The translations under genes and the position numbers were made by a program. Below, piece by piece: positions 30,817-40,701 of a DNA stretch of 64,000 nt (positions within the stretch are counted from its first letter, which is position 1; each line of letters opens with the position of its first letter). The notes below the pieces were generated by a model. That model made no database searches. It worked only from the letters and a program-made list of their open reading frames with translations, and was not told the DNA's origin. Source of the stretch: Flavobacterium psychrophilum. GTDB taxonomy: Bacteria > Bacteroidota > Bacteroidia > Flavobacteriales > Flavobacteriaceae. Location of the stretch: positions 62,001 through 126,000 of the forward strand of contig CAMAWT010000008.1 of the NCBI GenBank assembly GCA_945862065.1, read 5' to 3'.

Positions 30817-33453
30817 ATGAAATCACAAGACGTACGCAAACAATTTTTGGTTTTTTTTCAAACTAAAGGACACCTTATCGTTCCTTCGGCTCCAATAGTT
30901 CTAAAAGACGACCCAACTCTAATGTTTAATAACTCAGGAATGGCGCAGTTTAAAGAATATTTTTTAGGTAACGGAACACCAAAAAATAATCGAATTGCTG
31001 ATACGCAAAAATGTCTTCGTGTTTCTGGAAAGCATAACGATTTAGAAGATGTTGGTTTTGACACCTACCACCATACCATGTTTGAAATGCTTGGAAATTG
31101 GTCTTTTGGCGATTATTTCAAGAAAGAAGCCATCAATTGGGCTTGGGAATTATTGACTGAGGTCTATAAAATTCCAAAAGAGAACTTATACGTTTCTGTT
31201 TTTGAAGGAAATCCAGACGAAAACGTTCCTTTTGATCAGGAGGCTTGGGATTTATGGAAGGAATTGATTGATGAGGATCGAATTATTCTAGGAAATAAAA
31301 AAGATAATTTCTGGGAAATGGGCGATCAAGGACCATGCGGACCATGTTCAGAAATACACGTTGATTTGCGTTCAGATGCAGAAAAAGCCTTAGTTTCTGG
31401 TAAAAGTTTGGTTAACAATGATCATCCGCAAGTAGTGGAAATTTGGAACAATGTATTTATGGAATTCAACCGAAAAGCCGATGGTTCTTTAGAAAAATTA
31501 CCCGCGCAACATGTTGATACCGGAATGGGATTTGAGCGTTTGTGTATGGCGTTGCAAGGAAAAACATCAAATTATGATACCGATGTTTTTACGCCGCTAA
31601 TTGAAAAAATAGAACAAATTACGGGTTTAAAATACACATCCAACGAAATTCAAAACATTTCAGAAGAACAAAATAAAACGAATATCGCTATTCGTGTGGT
31701 TGCAGACCACGTTCGTGCGGTAGCTTTCGCTATTGCGGATGGTCAATTGCCCTCCAATACAGGAGCAGGTTATGTAATTCGACGAATTTTGCGCCGTGCC
31801 ATCCGTTACGGATTTACCTTTTTGAATACAAAAGAGCCATTTATTTATGAGTTGGTTGCGGTTTTATCCAACCAAATGAGTGATTTTTTTCCAGAAATCA
31901 AATCACAACAAAACTTGGTTACCAATGTAATTCGAGAAGAAGAAGCATCGTTTTTAAGAACGTTGGATCAAGGACTACAATTGCTAGAAAATGTAATGAA
32001 TCAGACTACCGGATCTGAAATTTCTGGGGAGAAAGCTTTTGAATTGTATGATACTTTTGGATTTCCAATTGACTTAACCGCTTTGATTTTAAGAGAAAGA
32101 GGTTATTTATTAGATGAAGCTGGTTTTGAAAAAGCCATGCAAGAACAAAAATCTCGTTCTCGCGCTGCTTCGGAAGTTTCAACCGAAGATTGGTCGGTTT
32201 TAATTCCTGGAAATGTAGAACAATTTGTAGGCTATGACCAAACAGAAAACGAGGTTAAAATCTCTAGAATTAGAAAAATTGATAGTAAAAAAGAGGGTGT
32301 TTTGTACCAAATCGTTTTAGATAATACACCTTTTTATCCTGAAGGCGGTGGTCAAGTTGGCGATAAAGGAACTTTAGTTTCTGCCAATGAATCAATTGAA
32401 ATCATCGATACTAAAAAAGAGAACAATCTTATTTTACATTTGGCGAAGCAATTACCTGAAAATGTAACGGCTAGTTTTGTAGCAAAAGTAAATACAGATT
32501 TAAGAACCTTATCGTCTCGAAATCACTCGGCTACTCATTTGATGCACCAAGCTTTGAGAAGTATTTTAGGAACTCACGTAGAGCAAAAAGGATCATTGGT
32601 AAACCCAAATTACTTGCGTTTTGACTTTTCACATTTCGCTAAAATGACTGAGGACGAATTGCAAGCGATAGAAGATTTTGTAAATGCCCGCATTCAAGAG
32701 CAATTACCTTTGATAGAACGAAGAAGTATTCCAATTCAACAAGCTTTGGACGAAGGTGCGATGGCGTTGTTTGGTGAAAAATACGGGGATAACGTGCGCG
32801 CCATTAAATTTGGCGAAAGCATGGAATTGTGTGGAGGTATTCATGTGAACAATACAGCTGAAATTTGGCATTTTAAAATAGTTTCTGAAGGAGCAGTTGC
32901 AGCAGGAATCCGACGTATTGAAGCCATTACAAGCGACGCAGTTAAAGCTCATTTTGCTTCTTATGAAAATACATTAAATGAGATAAAAGTGTCGTTGAAA
33001 AATCCGCAAGATATATTGAAAGCCGTCCATAATTTACAAGATGAAAATGCGAAGTTGGCGAAACAAATAGAGGCTTTGGTAAAAGACAAAGTGAAAAATT
33101 TGAAAACGAGTTTAGTTTCTCAAATTCAAGAGGTTAACGGAATTCAATTTTTAGCAACACAAGTAGATTTGAATCCAGAAGGGGCGAAAGATTTAGCGTA
33201 TGAATTAGGGAATTTAGGCACTAATTTATTCTTAGTTTTGGCTACAGCCGATGAAGATAAACCGATGTTAACGTGCTACATTTCGAAAGAATTAGTAGCT
33301 GATAAAAATCTAAATGCCGGACAAGTAGTTCGAGAATTAGGAAAGTTTATTCAAGGTGGAGGCGGCGGACAACCGTTCTTTGCTACCGCAGGCGGAAAAA
33401 ATACAGCCGGAATTGCCGATGCTTTGGAAAAAGCGATTGATGTTGTACAATAA
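30817..33453 (+). CDS. alaS: Alanyl-tRNA synthetase
   Basis: An 878-residue full-length AlaRS. The N-terminal class II catalytic core begins [18 protein letters not shown] and holds motif 2 in TDTQK-like [21 protein letters not shown]. The tRNA-binding region follows, then the editing domain with zinc ligands His570, His574 (HSATH) and Cys672, His676 (CGGIH), so serine and glycine mischarging can be corrected. The C-Ala domain ends with the glycine-rich [15 protein letters not shown]. It has a long leader with a hairpin. The next gene follows after 15 bases. Confidence 0.98.
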   Translation: MKSQDVRKQFLVFFQTKGHLIVPSAPIVLKDDPTLMFNNSGMAQFKEYFLGNGTPKNNRIADTQKCLRVSGKHNDLEDVGFDTYHHTMFEMLGNWSFGDYFKKEAINWAWELLTEVYKIPKENLYVSVFEGNPDENVPFDQEAWDLWKELIDEDRIILGNKKDNFWEMGDQGPCGPCSEIHVDLRSDAEKALVSGKSLVNNDHPQVVEIWNNVFMEFNRKADGSLEKLPAQHVDTGMGFERLCMALQGKTSNYDTDVFTPLIEKIEQITGLKYTSNEIQNISEEQNKTNIAIRVVADHVRAVAFAIADGQLPSNTGAGYVIRRILRRAIRYGFTFLNTKEPFIYELVAVLSNQMSDFFPEIKSQQNLVTNVIREEEASFLRTLDQGLQLLENVMNQTTGSEISGEKAFELYDTFGFPIDLTALILRERGYLLDEAGFEKAMQEQKSRSRAASEVSTEDWSVLIPGNVEQFVGYDQTENEVKISRIRKIDSKKEGVLYQIVLDNTPFYPEGGGQVGDKGTLVSANESIEIIDTKKENNLILHLAKQLPENVTASFVAKVNTDLRTLSSRNHSATHLMHQALRSILGTHVEQKGSLVNPNYLRFDFSHFAKMTEDELQAIEDFVNARIQEQLPLIERRSIPIQQALDEGAMALFGEKYGDNVRAIKFGESMELCGGIHVNNTAEIWHFKIVSEGAVAAGIRRIEAITSDAVKAHFASYENTLNEIKVSLKNPQDILKAVHNLQDENAKLAKQIEALVKDKVKNLKTSLVSQIQEVNGIQFLATQVDLNPEGAKDLAYELGNLGTNLFLVLATADEDKPMLTCYISKELVADKNLNAGQVVRELGKFIQGGGGGQPFFATAGGKNTAGIADALEKAIDVVQ

Positions 33454-33468
33454 TTAAAAATAAATAAC

Positions 33469-33936
33469 ATGAGAAATGTAGTATTCGCCTTTTTTTTGAT
33501 GGTATCAGCCAGTGTGTTTTCACAAAATTATAATGTGAACAATCAGATTCAAAACCAACAGCGCATGATGCAGCAAAATCAGCAGATGTTGATGCAACAG
33601 CAGCAAATGAGAGCGCAGCAACAACAGTTGCGAATGATGATGCAAATGCAACGCAACCAGTTTTCGTTGGAAGATTATGTAATGAAGGAAACCAAAAAAG
33701 TGAAAAAATTATCTGAAAAAAATCAGGAATTAGCCACAAAATTGTCTGAATTACAAAATAGCAATGAGAAGGATCAAAGTAAAATAGATAAATTGAATTC
33801 GAAAATTGAAAAAAATAAGTCGAAAATAAATAAATCTTCAGAAGTTATAACTTCTTTAAATTCTCAAATTGAAGCTAAAAAAGCAGAGATTGAAAAATAT
33901 AAGAAAGAAGCGGAAGCCAAAAAACTTCAAAAATAA
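33469..33936 (+). CDS. Exported Gln/Met-rich coiled-coil protein
   Basis: A 155-residue protein with signal peptide (1-19, SVFSQ), an extremely Gln- and Met-rich segment (about 25-64, such as QQNQQMLMQQQQMRAQQQQL) and a coiled coil (70-150) rich in Lys, Ser and Glu. It has no recognised domain. It follows alaS closely but has its own terminator. It could be a small periplasmic structural or chaperone-like protein; the Met-rich part could bind copper, which is speculation. Confidence 0.72.
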   Translation: MRNVVFAFFLMVSASVFSQNYNVNNQIQNQQRMMQQNQQMLMQQQQMRAQQQQLRMMMQMQRNQFSLEDYVMKETKKVKKLSEKNQELATKLSELQNSNEKDQSKIDKLNSKIEKNKSKINKSSEVITSLNSQIEAKKAEIEKYKKEAEAKKLQK

Positions 33937-33974
33937 TTAGAAAAAGAAAAAAAATCTGAATAAAAATTTCATTT

Positions 33975-34010
33975 AAAAACTCAAATTTGGTTCTCAATTT
34001 TGAGTTTTTT
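33975..34010 (+). terminator. Terminator after the alaS-coiled-coil pair
   Basis: 11-bp stem AAAAACTCAAA / TTTGAGTTTTT, 13-base loop, T-run. Confidence 0.75.
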
Positions 34011-34075
34011 TATACTAATTATTCAAAAAAGAAAAAATCTAATTGGTTATTAAGCATTTTAATTTTAGAAATCAA

Positions 34076-34083
34076 TATTTTTG
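34076..34083 (+). promoter_or_regulatory. -7 promoter box (TATTTTTG) of the GSCFA gene
   Basis: Full match to TAnnTTTG, 19 bases before the ATG at 34103. Confidence 0.45.
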
Positions 34084-34102
34084 TATTTGAAATTAGCAAC
34101 TT

Positions 34103-35053
34103 ATGAATTTTACCACACCTATTACAATTCCAAAAAACAATTTTCCAATTGATTTTTCGTCAGAAATTATTACATTAGGATCTTGCTTTTCTGATTCAAT
34201 GGGTGTTAAATTCAAACATTATAAATTTTCAGTAAATGCAAATCCGTTTGGGGTCATTTTTAATCCAATATCTATAGAAAAATTAATTAAGAGAGCGGTT
34301 GATGTGGATTGGTTTACAGAAAACGATTTGGTTTATCATCAAGAACTTTGGCATTCATTTGATGTTCATTCCGATTTTAGTTCGACAGATAAAAGTTTGA
34401 TGTTAAATCAATTGAATAGTACACTTAAAGATTTTGTAGAATATTTAAAATCAGCTTCTCATTGTTACATTACTTTTGGTTCGGCTTGGGTTTATGTTGA
34501 AAATCAATCAAATCAAGTAGTTTCGAATTGTCATAAATTTCCTCAAATTAATTTTAAAAAAAAACTGCTTTCAGTTGATGAAATTGAGAAATCTGTAAAA
34601 GCGACTATTGCTCTTATTAAACACATTAATTCAACGTGTAATTTAATTTTTACGGTATCACCAGTACGTCATATTAAAGATGGTTTTGTCGAAAATCAAC
34701 GAAGCAAATCACATTTAATTACGGCTATTCATAACTGTATTTCAAGCAATAATAACTATTTTCCTTCGTTTGAAATCATGATTGACGAACTTCGCGACTA
34801 TCGGTTTTATGCTTCTGATATGCTTCATCCATCGCAAATAGCCCTTGATTATATTTGGGAAAAATTTTCAATTTCTTCAATAGATACTAAATTAAAAGAT
34901 ATTTTATTAGAAATAGATTCCATTCAGAAATCGTTGGCTCACAGAGCGTTCAATCCGGCTACTGAAAGTCATAAAAAATTTCTAAAAAATCTTGATTCAA
35001 AAATTCAAAAACTTCAATCAATTCATCCAAAAATTAACTTCAGCTATGAATAA
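34103..35053 (+). CDS. GSCFA-domain protein (SGNH-hydrolase-like)
   Basis: A 316-residue GSCFA family protein (PF08885). The family motif appears as ITLGSCFSDSMG (24-35), and YRFYASDMLHPSQIALDYIW near 233-252 is the second block, with an Asp...His pair like the SGNH esterases. It is probably a cytoplasmic esterase or acyl-hydrolase, although no member is well characterised to my knowledge. The next gene overlaps its end by 8 bases. Confidence 0.9.
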   Translation: MNFTTPITIPKNNFPIDFSSEIITLGSCFSDSMGVKFKHYKFSVNANPFGVIFNPISIEKLIKRAVDVDWFTENDLVYHQELWHSFDVHSDFSSTDKSLMLNQLNSTLKDFVEYLKSASHCYITFGSAWVYVENQSNQVVSNCHKFPQINFKKKLLSVDEIEKSVKATIALIKHINSTCNLIFTVSPVRHIKDGFVENQRSKSHLITAIHNCISSNNNYFPSFEIMIDELRDYRFYASDMLHPSQIALDYIWEKFSISSIDTKLKDILLEIDSIQKSLAHRAFNPATESHKKFLKNLDSKIQKLQSIHPKINFSYE

Positions 35054-35720
35054 AAACTCAAACACAAACCCGTCATTTGCCACAGCTTTTTTAACTTCCA
35101 CATCAAAAACATTATTGACATATATTATAATCATTGGCTTATTGTTAATCATTGGATACCAAATGATTCATTCAAATTCTGAATCTTCAACGGTAGAATA
35201 TGATACTAATATCATTCAAAAACAAATTTTAAATGTTGGTAAATTAGTCGTAACGGAAGGTCATTTTTCAGAAGTGATGACCTACAAAGATCAAAAAAAG
35301 TATCTGATGGACATGATTTCTTTTGAAAAAAAAGCACTCGTTGTTATCAATGCAGAAGCAACCGTTTCTTTCGATTTAAGTAAGATGAAATATGATATTG
35401 ATGCCAAAAACAAAACGGTTACAATTACCTATATTCCCAAAGAAGAATTAAAAATTTATCCAGATATTAAATTTTATGATGTGGAGCAAAGCACACTAAA
35501 TGAGTTTACGGGTACTGATTACAACAAAATAAACAAAATTGTCAAAGCTAATCTGACCAAAAAACTTCAGAAATCCTCATTGATAACCAATGCCAAAAAC
35601 CGACTCGTAAGTGAATTGTCAAAAATTTTAATTTTAACCAATTCGATGGGATGGAAATTGCAATATAACGGCTACGAAATAAATTCCAAAAATCAATTTT
35701 TATTAAATCAAAAAAGTTAA
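35046..35720 (+). CDS. DUF4230 membrane-anchored protein
   Basis: A 224-residue protein with one transmembrane helix (about 22-40) and an extracytoplasmic DUF4230 domain (about 60-200; ILNVGKLVVTEGHFSEVMTY is typical). I take the ATG at 35046 as start, because an upstream in-frame ATG at 34992 lies deep inside the GSCFA gene and adds a charged stretch. Function unknown; the family is widespread in Bacteroidota and Firmicutes. Its stop codon overlaps tail-to-tail with the stop of the following minus-strand gene in TTAA. Confidence 0.85.
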   Translation: MNKNSNTNPSFATAFLTSTSKTLLTYIIIIGLLLIIGYQMIHSNSESSTVEYDTNIIQKQILNVGKLVVTEGHFSEVMTYKDQKKYLMDMISFEKKALVVINAEATVSFDLSKMKYDIDAKNKTVTITYIPKEELKIYPDIKFYDVEQSTLNEFTGTDYNKINKIVKANLTKKLQKSSLITNAKNRLVSELSKILILTNSMGWKLQYNGYEINSKNQFLLNQKS

Positions 35721-37471
35721 ACAGTTGCCTTTTGAATAATCAATTCTAAGCCATTCGAAATCAACTTGTTAATTTCAGGTCGCTTTTCTTTTAGTGCTTT
35801 TAAATGACTAATCACTTTTTGCAACATTTCTTGATTATTTTGTAGTTCAAACAATTCAGCAATTTCAATTGAAAGCAACCAATCTTTTGGATGGTTTTCA
35901 ACTAAGTTCTCAAATATATCTTCGATAGATTCCTCACTCTTGCCTTCTCTTATCAAACGTATGGTTTGGTAAAGTTTTTCTAAATTCTCTTTTTCTTCAG
36001 ATTTAAGTGCCTTTATAGTGTGTGAATTTGGAACGTGATCAATGCTGTCAAAACTATTTACATCAGCCGGACCAGAAAAAGCGGAAATCACTTTTTTGCC
36101 TACAGCCATGTCATAAACACCCCATTCTGGTTGAAAAAGAATGGTTTCATGGTGTTTCACCGTACAATTTTCAAAACTTATCAAAATTATTTGACCTTGT
36201 AAATTTCTTGAACCTGTAATTATTTTCCCAGAAACGGTAATGCCACCCTCAAATTCCAAAGTCACTTCTTCAGCTTCATAAATATCATAAGCGCGTAAAT
36301 CTCTCGGACTCATATCTTCTATAGCAAGATTAATTCCTTTCAGTTTGCCAATCGGGCTACCAAATCCTTCTGGATGTCTTTTAGTTCCATGCCCAACTAA
36401 TTCCTTTTCTCTGTTGGAAAGTGCTGTTTTTCCTGTAGTTTGAATATATATTGGTTTGCCTTCATGCGAAATTACATTCGTGAAAACTCCAGAAATTTGC
36501 AAACCGGTACTCAATTCAATGGTTCCCAAAGCATTCGAGTGTATCAATTTTTCAATCCCAGAAAGGCCACCCGTTCGCAATGCCATTGTATTTGCAAATT
36601 CTTCCAAAACCATACTTAAATGAGCAAAATCGGGAGTTACAAACAATTGGGGTTGTGGTTTGGTAATATCAAAACCTTGGTCGGCAGCTTCAATCGAATA
36701 AGGAAGTTTTTCTACTTCATCAGTCATGCACCACGCACTTTCACCAATACTAGATAGCAATCCAGCACCGTAAATTCTTGGGTCATCAAGCGTTCCTATC
36801 AAACCATATTCAACGGTCCACCAATGTAAATTTCTAATGCGTGACATTTCAGATAATTCGCCCATATTGTTTTGCAAATAGGCAACTTGCTCCTCGGCTT
36901 TCTCAATTTCATCAGCTGGAGTATTTTCAGCTTCTTTCAAAATAGAAAGTAGTCGAATGGCTTCATACAATTCATAATCTCTATTGGATGAAATGGCTTT
37001 GCAACCAATTTCTCCAAAACGACGCAAATATTCCGCATATTCTGGATTGGCAATAATCGGCGCATGCCCAGCTCCTTCATGAATGATGTCTGGAGCAGGA
37101 GTGTATTCAATATGTTCCAACTGTCTGATGTCTGAAGCAATAACAAGCACATTGTAGGCTTGAAATTCCATAAAGGCATTTGGCGGAATAAAACCATCAA
37201 CCGCAACGGCAGCCCAACCAATTTCTTTCAGAATTCGGTTCATGCCATACATATTAGGTATGGAATCAATCTCAAGTCCCGTTTTTTGTAAACCATCAAG
37301 GTACGAACTATGCGCAACTTTTGACAAATAATCAACGTTTTTACGCATTACATACCTCCAAACCGCTTGGTTTATAGAAGTATATTCGCTGTAATCTTGT
37401 GGTTTAATAAATTGTTTCAAGTGCTTCGGAAGCCTATCTATCAAAGGGTTACTTTCAAATTGAGATTCCAT
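35717..37471 (-). CDS. Aromatic amino acid hydroxylase (phenylalanine 4-monooxygenase type) with long C-terminal extension
   Basis: Pterin- and Fe(II)-dependent hydroxylase, probably phenylalanine to tyrosine. I start at 37471 (MESQFESNPL); earlier in-frame ATGs add a hydrophobic stretch that looks like untranslated DNA. Length is then 584 residues, twice that of classical bacterial PhhA (about 270). Iron ligands are His131 and His136 in HEGAGH and Glu221 in WWTVEYGL. The extra C-terminal half (about 310-584) has a beta-rich part and a helical tail and is not the eukaryotic tetramerisation domain. Such long forms occur in Bacteroidota. It converges on the DUF4230 gene with overlapping stop codons. 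Confidence 0.9.
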   Translation of the reverse strand: MESQFESNPLIDRLPKHLKQFIKPQDYSEYTSINQAVWRYVMRKNVDYLSKVAHSSYLDGLQKTGLEIDSIPNMYGMNRILKEIGWAAVAVDGFIPPNAFMEFQAYNVLVIASDIRQLEHIEYTPAPDIIHEGAGHAPIIANPEYAEYLRRFGEIGCKAISSNRDYELYEAIRLLSILKEAENTPADEIEKAEEQVAYLQNNMGELSEMSRIRNLHWWTVEYGLIGTLDDPRIYGAGLLSSIGESAWCMTDEVEKLPYSIEAADQGFDITKPQPQLFVTPDFAHLSMVLEEFANTMALRTGGLSGIEKLIHSNALGTIELSTGLQISGVFTNVISHEGKPIYIQTTGKTALSNREKELVGHGTKRHPEGFGSPIGKLKGINLAIEDMSPRDLRAYDIYEAEEVTLEFEGGITVSGKIITGSRNLQGQIILISFENCTVKHHETILFQPEWGVYDMAVGKKVISAFSGPADVNSFDSIDHVPNSHTIKALKSEEKENLEKLYQTIRLIREGKSEESIEDIFENLVENHPKDWLLSIEIAELFELQNNQEMLQKVISHLKALKEKRPEINKLISNGLELIIQKATV

Positions 37472-37610
37472 AGTCATTTGTTTTTTTGAATCGTAAAGAT
37501 ATAAAATACTTATCAAATAAAGCACTAGATAAATATGCATTTTTTTATTTAGAGGCGTCAATAAAAAAGAAAAAATGGAGTTAATTGTTCATTTTTTTTC
37601 TTTTTTATTG

Positions 37611-37684
37611 ACCGGGCTGTCCACTATATCTTTTGTTCCGTTGGCACTACACAAAAGGATGCCGTTTCCATCCCTCGCCCGAGA
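37611..37684. repeat. Hairpin repeat, copy D (REP-like family)
   Basis: GACCGGGCTGTCCACTATAT, CTTTTGTTCCG...CACAAAAGGATGCCG, TTTCCATCCCTCGCCCGA. It has the same layout as copies B and I with different end sequences. It lies between the aromatic hydroxylase and the DUF4136 gene; an open frame running through it (37575-38024, plus) is not considered coding. Confidence 0.65.
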
Positions 37685-37738
37685 ATATCTTGTAATTGAA
37701 GTTTTAGATTTAAATGATGTTAGTTTTTTACACAAAAA

Positions 37739-37756
37739 AGAGCTCAAAAGAGCTCT
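37739..37756 (-). terminator. Terminator after the DUF4136 gene
   Basis: Perfect stem AGAGCTC / GAGCTCT with AAAA loop. On the minus strand it is followed by TTTTTTG, 24 bases after the stop codon. Confidence 0.82.
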
Positions 37757-37780
37757 AATTTTATTTAAAATTAACCGGTT

Positions 37781-38308
37781 TTATTTTGCAACCGGCGGAT
37801 ATTGCGATAAAATTTTTGTAACAAATTCTTGTATCACCTCGTCTTTTTTGTTAGTGTCTTTTGTAAGTGATCCTTGGCCTTCACCTTGCCAAATAAGTTC
37901 TTTTTGTTTTGCATCAATAAAATCAATATATAATGTGCCAATTGTATTTCTGGTTACCGTTGTTGAGTTGCCTCCCCAAAAAGGATTCCAACCCCAGCCA
38001 TATCCCCAACCAGAGTTGAATTGATTTACACTGACTTCTTCTCTTTCTTTAGTGAAAATATTTACCAACAAATCGGGAGTTTCACTTTTTGTAAAGCCTT
38101 TTGCAGCCATTTGATTGTCTATTGCTTTCAATATTCTGCGTTTATCTAAATCTGAAACTTCAACTTTGTCTATTCCATTTTTATGAAACGCATACGTTTT
38201 ATATTTACTGAAATCAACATTTTTATCATAATCAGAATTAATTTTTATTGCGGCACATGAAGTCAATAAAAATAGTGCTAAAACCGGAAGTAATTTAAGT
38301 AGTTTCAT
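37781..38308 (-). CDS. DUF4136 lipoprotein
   Basis: A 175-residue lipoprotein with the lipobox LLTSC (Cys18). The DUF4136 fold is shown by DYDKNVDFSKYKTYAF at the start and GTLYIDFIDAKQKELIWQGEGQG in the second half. A loop rich in Gly and Trp (GWGYGWGWNPFWGG) lies between. Members are outer-membrane or periplasmic lipoproteins of unknown function. It sits 17 bases behind hutU on the same strand and is probably cotranscribed. Confidence 0.92.
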   Translation of the reverse strand: MKLLKLLPVLALFLLTSCAAIKINSDYDKNVDFSKYKTYAFHKNGIDKVEVSDLDKRRILKAIDNQMAAKGFTKSETPDLLVNIFTKEREEVSVNQFNSGWGYGWGWNPFWGGNSTTVTRNTIGTLYIDFIDAKQKELIWQGEGQGSLTKDTNKKDEVIQEFVTKILSQYPPVAK

Positions 38309-38325
38309 AATATGTAGATTTAAAG

Positions 38326-40305
38326 TTATTCCAAAAGTTGATTGTCAACGCTATTAGGTAAAGTAACTTTCAATAAAGGTTGCGATTCCATAGCTCTTTT
38401 AATGGCAAAAATGGCACCTTCATTTCTAGCCCAACTTCTTCTTGAAATGCCATTATTAACATCCCAAAAAAGCATTGACTCTAAGCGCTTTGACGCTTCT
38501 TTAGTTCCGTCAAGAACCATGCCAAAACCTCCGTTTATAACTTCGCCCCAACCAACGCCGCCTCCATTATGAATGGACACCCAGGTAGCACCTCTAAAAC
38601 TATCACCAATCACATTTTGAATAGCCATGTCTGCGGTGAAACGTGACCCATCATATATGTTGGATGTTTCTCTGTAGGGCGAATCGGTTCCAGAAACATC
38701 GTGGTGATCTCTTCCTAAAATGATATAACCAATTTTGCCTCTTGCAATGGCTTGGTTAAAAGCTTCGGCTATTTTTACTCTACCTTCTGCGTCGGCATAT
38801 AGTATTCGGGCTTGCGAGCCTACAACTAGTTTGTTTTCTTGTGCTCCTTTTATCCATTGGATATTGTCTTGCATTTGTTGTTGAATTTCGATGGGAGCTG
38901 TCCATGAAATTTCTTCCAAAACTTGACACGCAATGGCATCTGTTTTGGCTAAATCTTCTGGTTTTCCTGAAGCGCAAACCCAACGAAACGGACCAAAACC
39001 ATAATCAAAACACATAGGTCCCATAATGTCTTGAACGTAACTATTGTATTTGAAATCTATTTTGTTTTCGGCAAAAACATCGGCTCCGGCTCTTGAAGCT
39101 TCCAGTAAAAAGGCATTTCCATAGTCAAAGAAATAAGTTCCTTTTGCGGTATGTTTGTTGATAGTGTCTGCATGGCGACGCAATGTTTTTTGAACTTCCT
39201 CTTTGAATTTTTCAGGATTGTTTGCCATCAATTCATTGGATTCCTCAAAAGTATAACCCATTGGATAATAGCCACCTGCCCAAGGGTTGTGCAATGAAGT
39301 TTGGTCAGATCCTAAATCGATAAGAATGTTTTCTTCATCCAATCGTTCCCAAACATCAACTACGTTCCCAAGGTATGCGATTGAAACGATTTCTTTATTT
39401 TCTAATGCTTTTTTCACTCTTGGAACCAATTCGTCAATGTTTTCAATGACTTCGTTTATCCATCCTTGTGAATGTCGAATGTGAGTAATTTTTGGGTTTA
39501 CTTCGGCACAAATGGTTACGCAACCTGCAATGTTTCCGGCTTTGGGTTGAGCGCCCGACATACCTCCAAGTCCTGAGGTTACAAATAATCCTCCTTTTGG
39601 AGATTTTTTTATTTTTCTAAATCCGTTCAAAACGGTAATCGTGGTACCATGCACAATACCTTGTGGCCCGATGTACATATAACTTCCAGCAGTCATTTGT
39701 CCGTATTGCGATACGCCCAATGCGTTCATTTTCTCCCAATCGTCTGGTTTAGAATAATTTGGAATAACCATTCCGTTAGTTACAACAACACGTGGAGCTT
39801 CGGGATGCGAAGGGAAAAGTCCCATTGGATGCCCAGAATACATTGACAAAGTTTGCTCGTTGGTCATGGTAGCTAGGTATTGCATAGTTAGCAAGTATTG
39901 CGCCCAGTTTTGAAAAACGGCACCGTTGCCACCATATGTAATTAACTCGTGTGGGTGTTGTGCAACGGCATAATCTAAGTTGTTTTGAATCATGAGCATG
40001 ATGGCTTTGACTTGCTCAGATTGACCTGGATATTCTGAAATAGGTCTGGCTTTCATTTCATAATCGGGGCGAAAGCGGTACATATAAATTCTTCCGTACG
40101 TTTCTAGTTCCTGTTTGAACTCTGGGAGTAATTCTTTATGATGTTTTGGATCAAAATAGCGAAGTGCATTTTGAAGGGCTAGTTTTTTCTCTTCGGTTGA
40201 AAGAATATCTTTACGTTTTGGTGCGTGATTGATGTTGCTTTCATAGGGTTTGATTGCAGGTAATTGGTTTGGAATACCTTGTAGAATTTGTTCTTGAAAT
40301 GTCAT
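38326..40305 (-). CDS. hutU: Urocanate hydratase
   Basis: HutU converts urocanate to 4-imidazolone-5-propionate in histidine degradation, with NAD+ as electrophile. The 659-residue protein is longer than the 550-residue proteobacterial type and matches the longer bacterial form. Seen are ITYGGNGAVFQNWAQYLL, MYSGHPMGLFPSHPEAPRVVVTNGM, GLGGMSGAQPKAGNIAGCV, and MCFDYGFGPFRWVCASG near the active site. No hutH, hutI or hutG lies next to it; the only candidate hutG-like enzyme is the arginase-family gene at 14743. Confidence 0.95.
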   Translation of the reverse strand: MTFQEQILQGIPNQLPAIKPYESNINHAPKRKDILSTEEKKLALQNALRYFDPKHHKELLPEFKQELETYGRIYMYRFRPDYEMKARPISEYPGQSEQVKAIMLMIQNNLDYAVAQHPHELITYGGNGAVFQNWAQYLLTMQYLATMTNEQTLSMYSGHPMGLFPSHPEAPRVVVTNGMVIPNYSKPDDWEKMNALGVSQYGQMTAGSYMYIGPQGIVHGTTITVLNGFRKIKKSPKGGLFVTSGLGGMSGAQPKAGNIAGCVTICAEVNPKITHIRHSQGWINEVIENIDELVPRVKKALENKEIVSIAYLGNVVDVWERLDEENILIDLGSDQTSLHNPWAGGYYPMGYTFEESNELMANNPEKFKEEVQKTLRRHADTINKHTAKGTYFFDYGNAFLLEASRAGADVFAENKIDFKYNSYVQDIMGPMCFDYGFGPFRWVCASGKPEDLAKTDAIACQVLEEISWTAPIEIQQQMQDNIQWIKGAQENKLVVGSQARILYADAEGRVKIAEAFNQAIARGKIGYIILGRDHHDVSGTDSPYRETSNIYDGSRFTADMAIQNVIGDSFRGATWVSIHNGGGVGWGEVINGGFGMVLDGTKEASKRLESMLFWDVNNGISRRSWARNEGAIFAIKRAMESQPLLKVTLPNSVDNQLLE

Positions 40306-40320
40306 TTTTCCTGTTTTATT

Positions 40321-40493
40321 GCGGGCCGTGTGAGGGATTACTTCACAATTATTTTATTTTTCATTGGAGTTCAGTGAACTTTGTTTGAGGCGATATCCTC
40401 GTAGTGCAACGGAGAGATAAAGCCGAAAGCCCGACTTTGTTGCTATGAAATACGATGTATTTGCCGTAAATTTTCTGCAACAAAGGCACGCCC
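40321..40493. repeat. Intergenic element H, sharing ends with element G and a core with the hairpin family
   Basis: Begins GCGGGCCGTGTGAGGGATTA, contains GGCGATATCCTCGTAGTGCA / ACGGAGAGATAAAGCCGAAAGCCCGAC, has a distal arm pair ACTTTGTTGC...GCAACAAAGG (40434-40486), and ends GGCACGCCCAAA like element G. It separates hutU from the DUF5522 gene. Confidence 0.65.
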
Positions 40494-40496
40494 AAA

Positions 40497-40673
40497 TTAT
40501 TTTTTTTGTTGTCCTGTTTTTTTGTCAAAACCATAAGGGCAATGTTTGCAGCCGCTTTTGCAGCAATAGCCACGTTTGAGGTGGAATTTTTCTGTAAAAC
40601 ATTTGTAGCCTTCTGGTGTATAATAGAAATCGATGCCTTCTATTAATTTATTTTCATTTTTATTGTCAAACAT
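40497..40673 (-). CDS. Small cysteine-rich DUF5522 protein
   Basis: A 58-residue protein. The CC...C..CP pattern in HLKRGYCCKSGCKHCPYGF is characteristic of DUF5522 and suggests a metal or iron-sulfur site. The start is set at the ATG at 40673, because the upstream frame extension would run into the divergent gene and past the promoter box at 40679-40686. The leader would be only a few bases. Function unknown. Confidence 0.82.
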   Translation of the reverse strand: MFDNKNENKLIEGIDFYYTPEGYKCFTEKFHLKRGYCCKSGCKHCPYGFDKKTGQQKK

Positions 40674-40678
40674 AGTGA

Positions 40679-40686
40679 CAAATTTA
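40679..40686 (-). promoter_or_regulatory. -7 promoter box (TAAATTTG) of the DUF5522 gene in a 28-base divergent spacer
   Basis: Full match to TAnnTTTG on the minus strand, 5 bases from the start codon. The plus strand of the same spacer carries GAACTTTG (40688-40695), a near match, before the ATG at 40702. Confidence 0.5.
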
Positions 40687-40701
40687 AGAACTTTGCAGAA
40701 T

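Noticed and set aside
37575..38024. Plus-strand open frame of 149 codons antisense to the DUF4136 gene
   Set aside because: It runs through hairpin repeat D and the terminator of the DUF4136 gene and then opposite a clear lipoprotein gene. The sequence has no family features.
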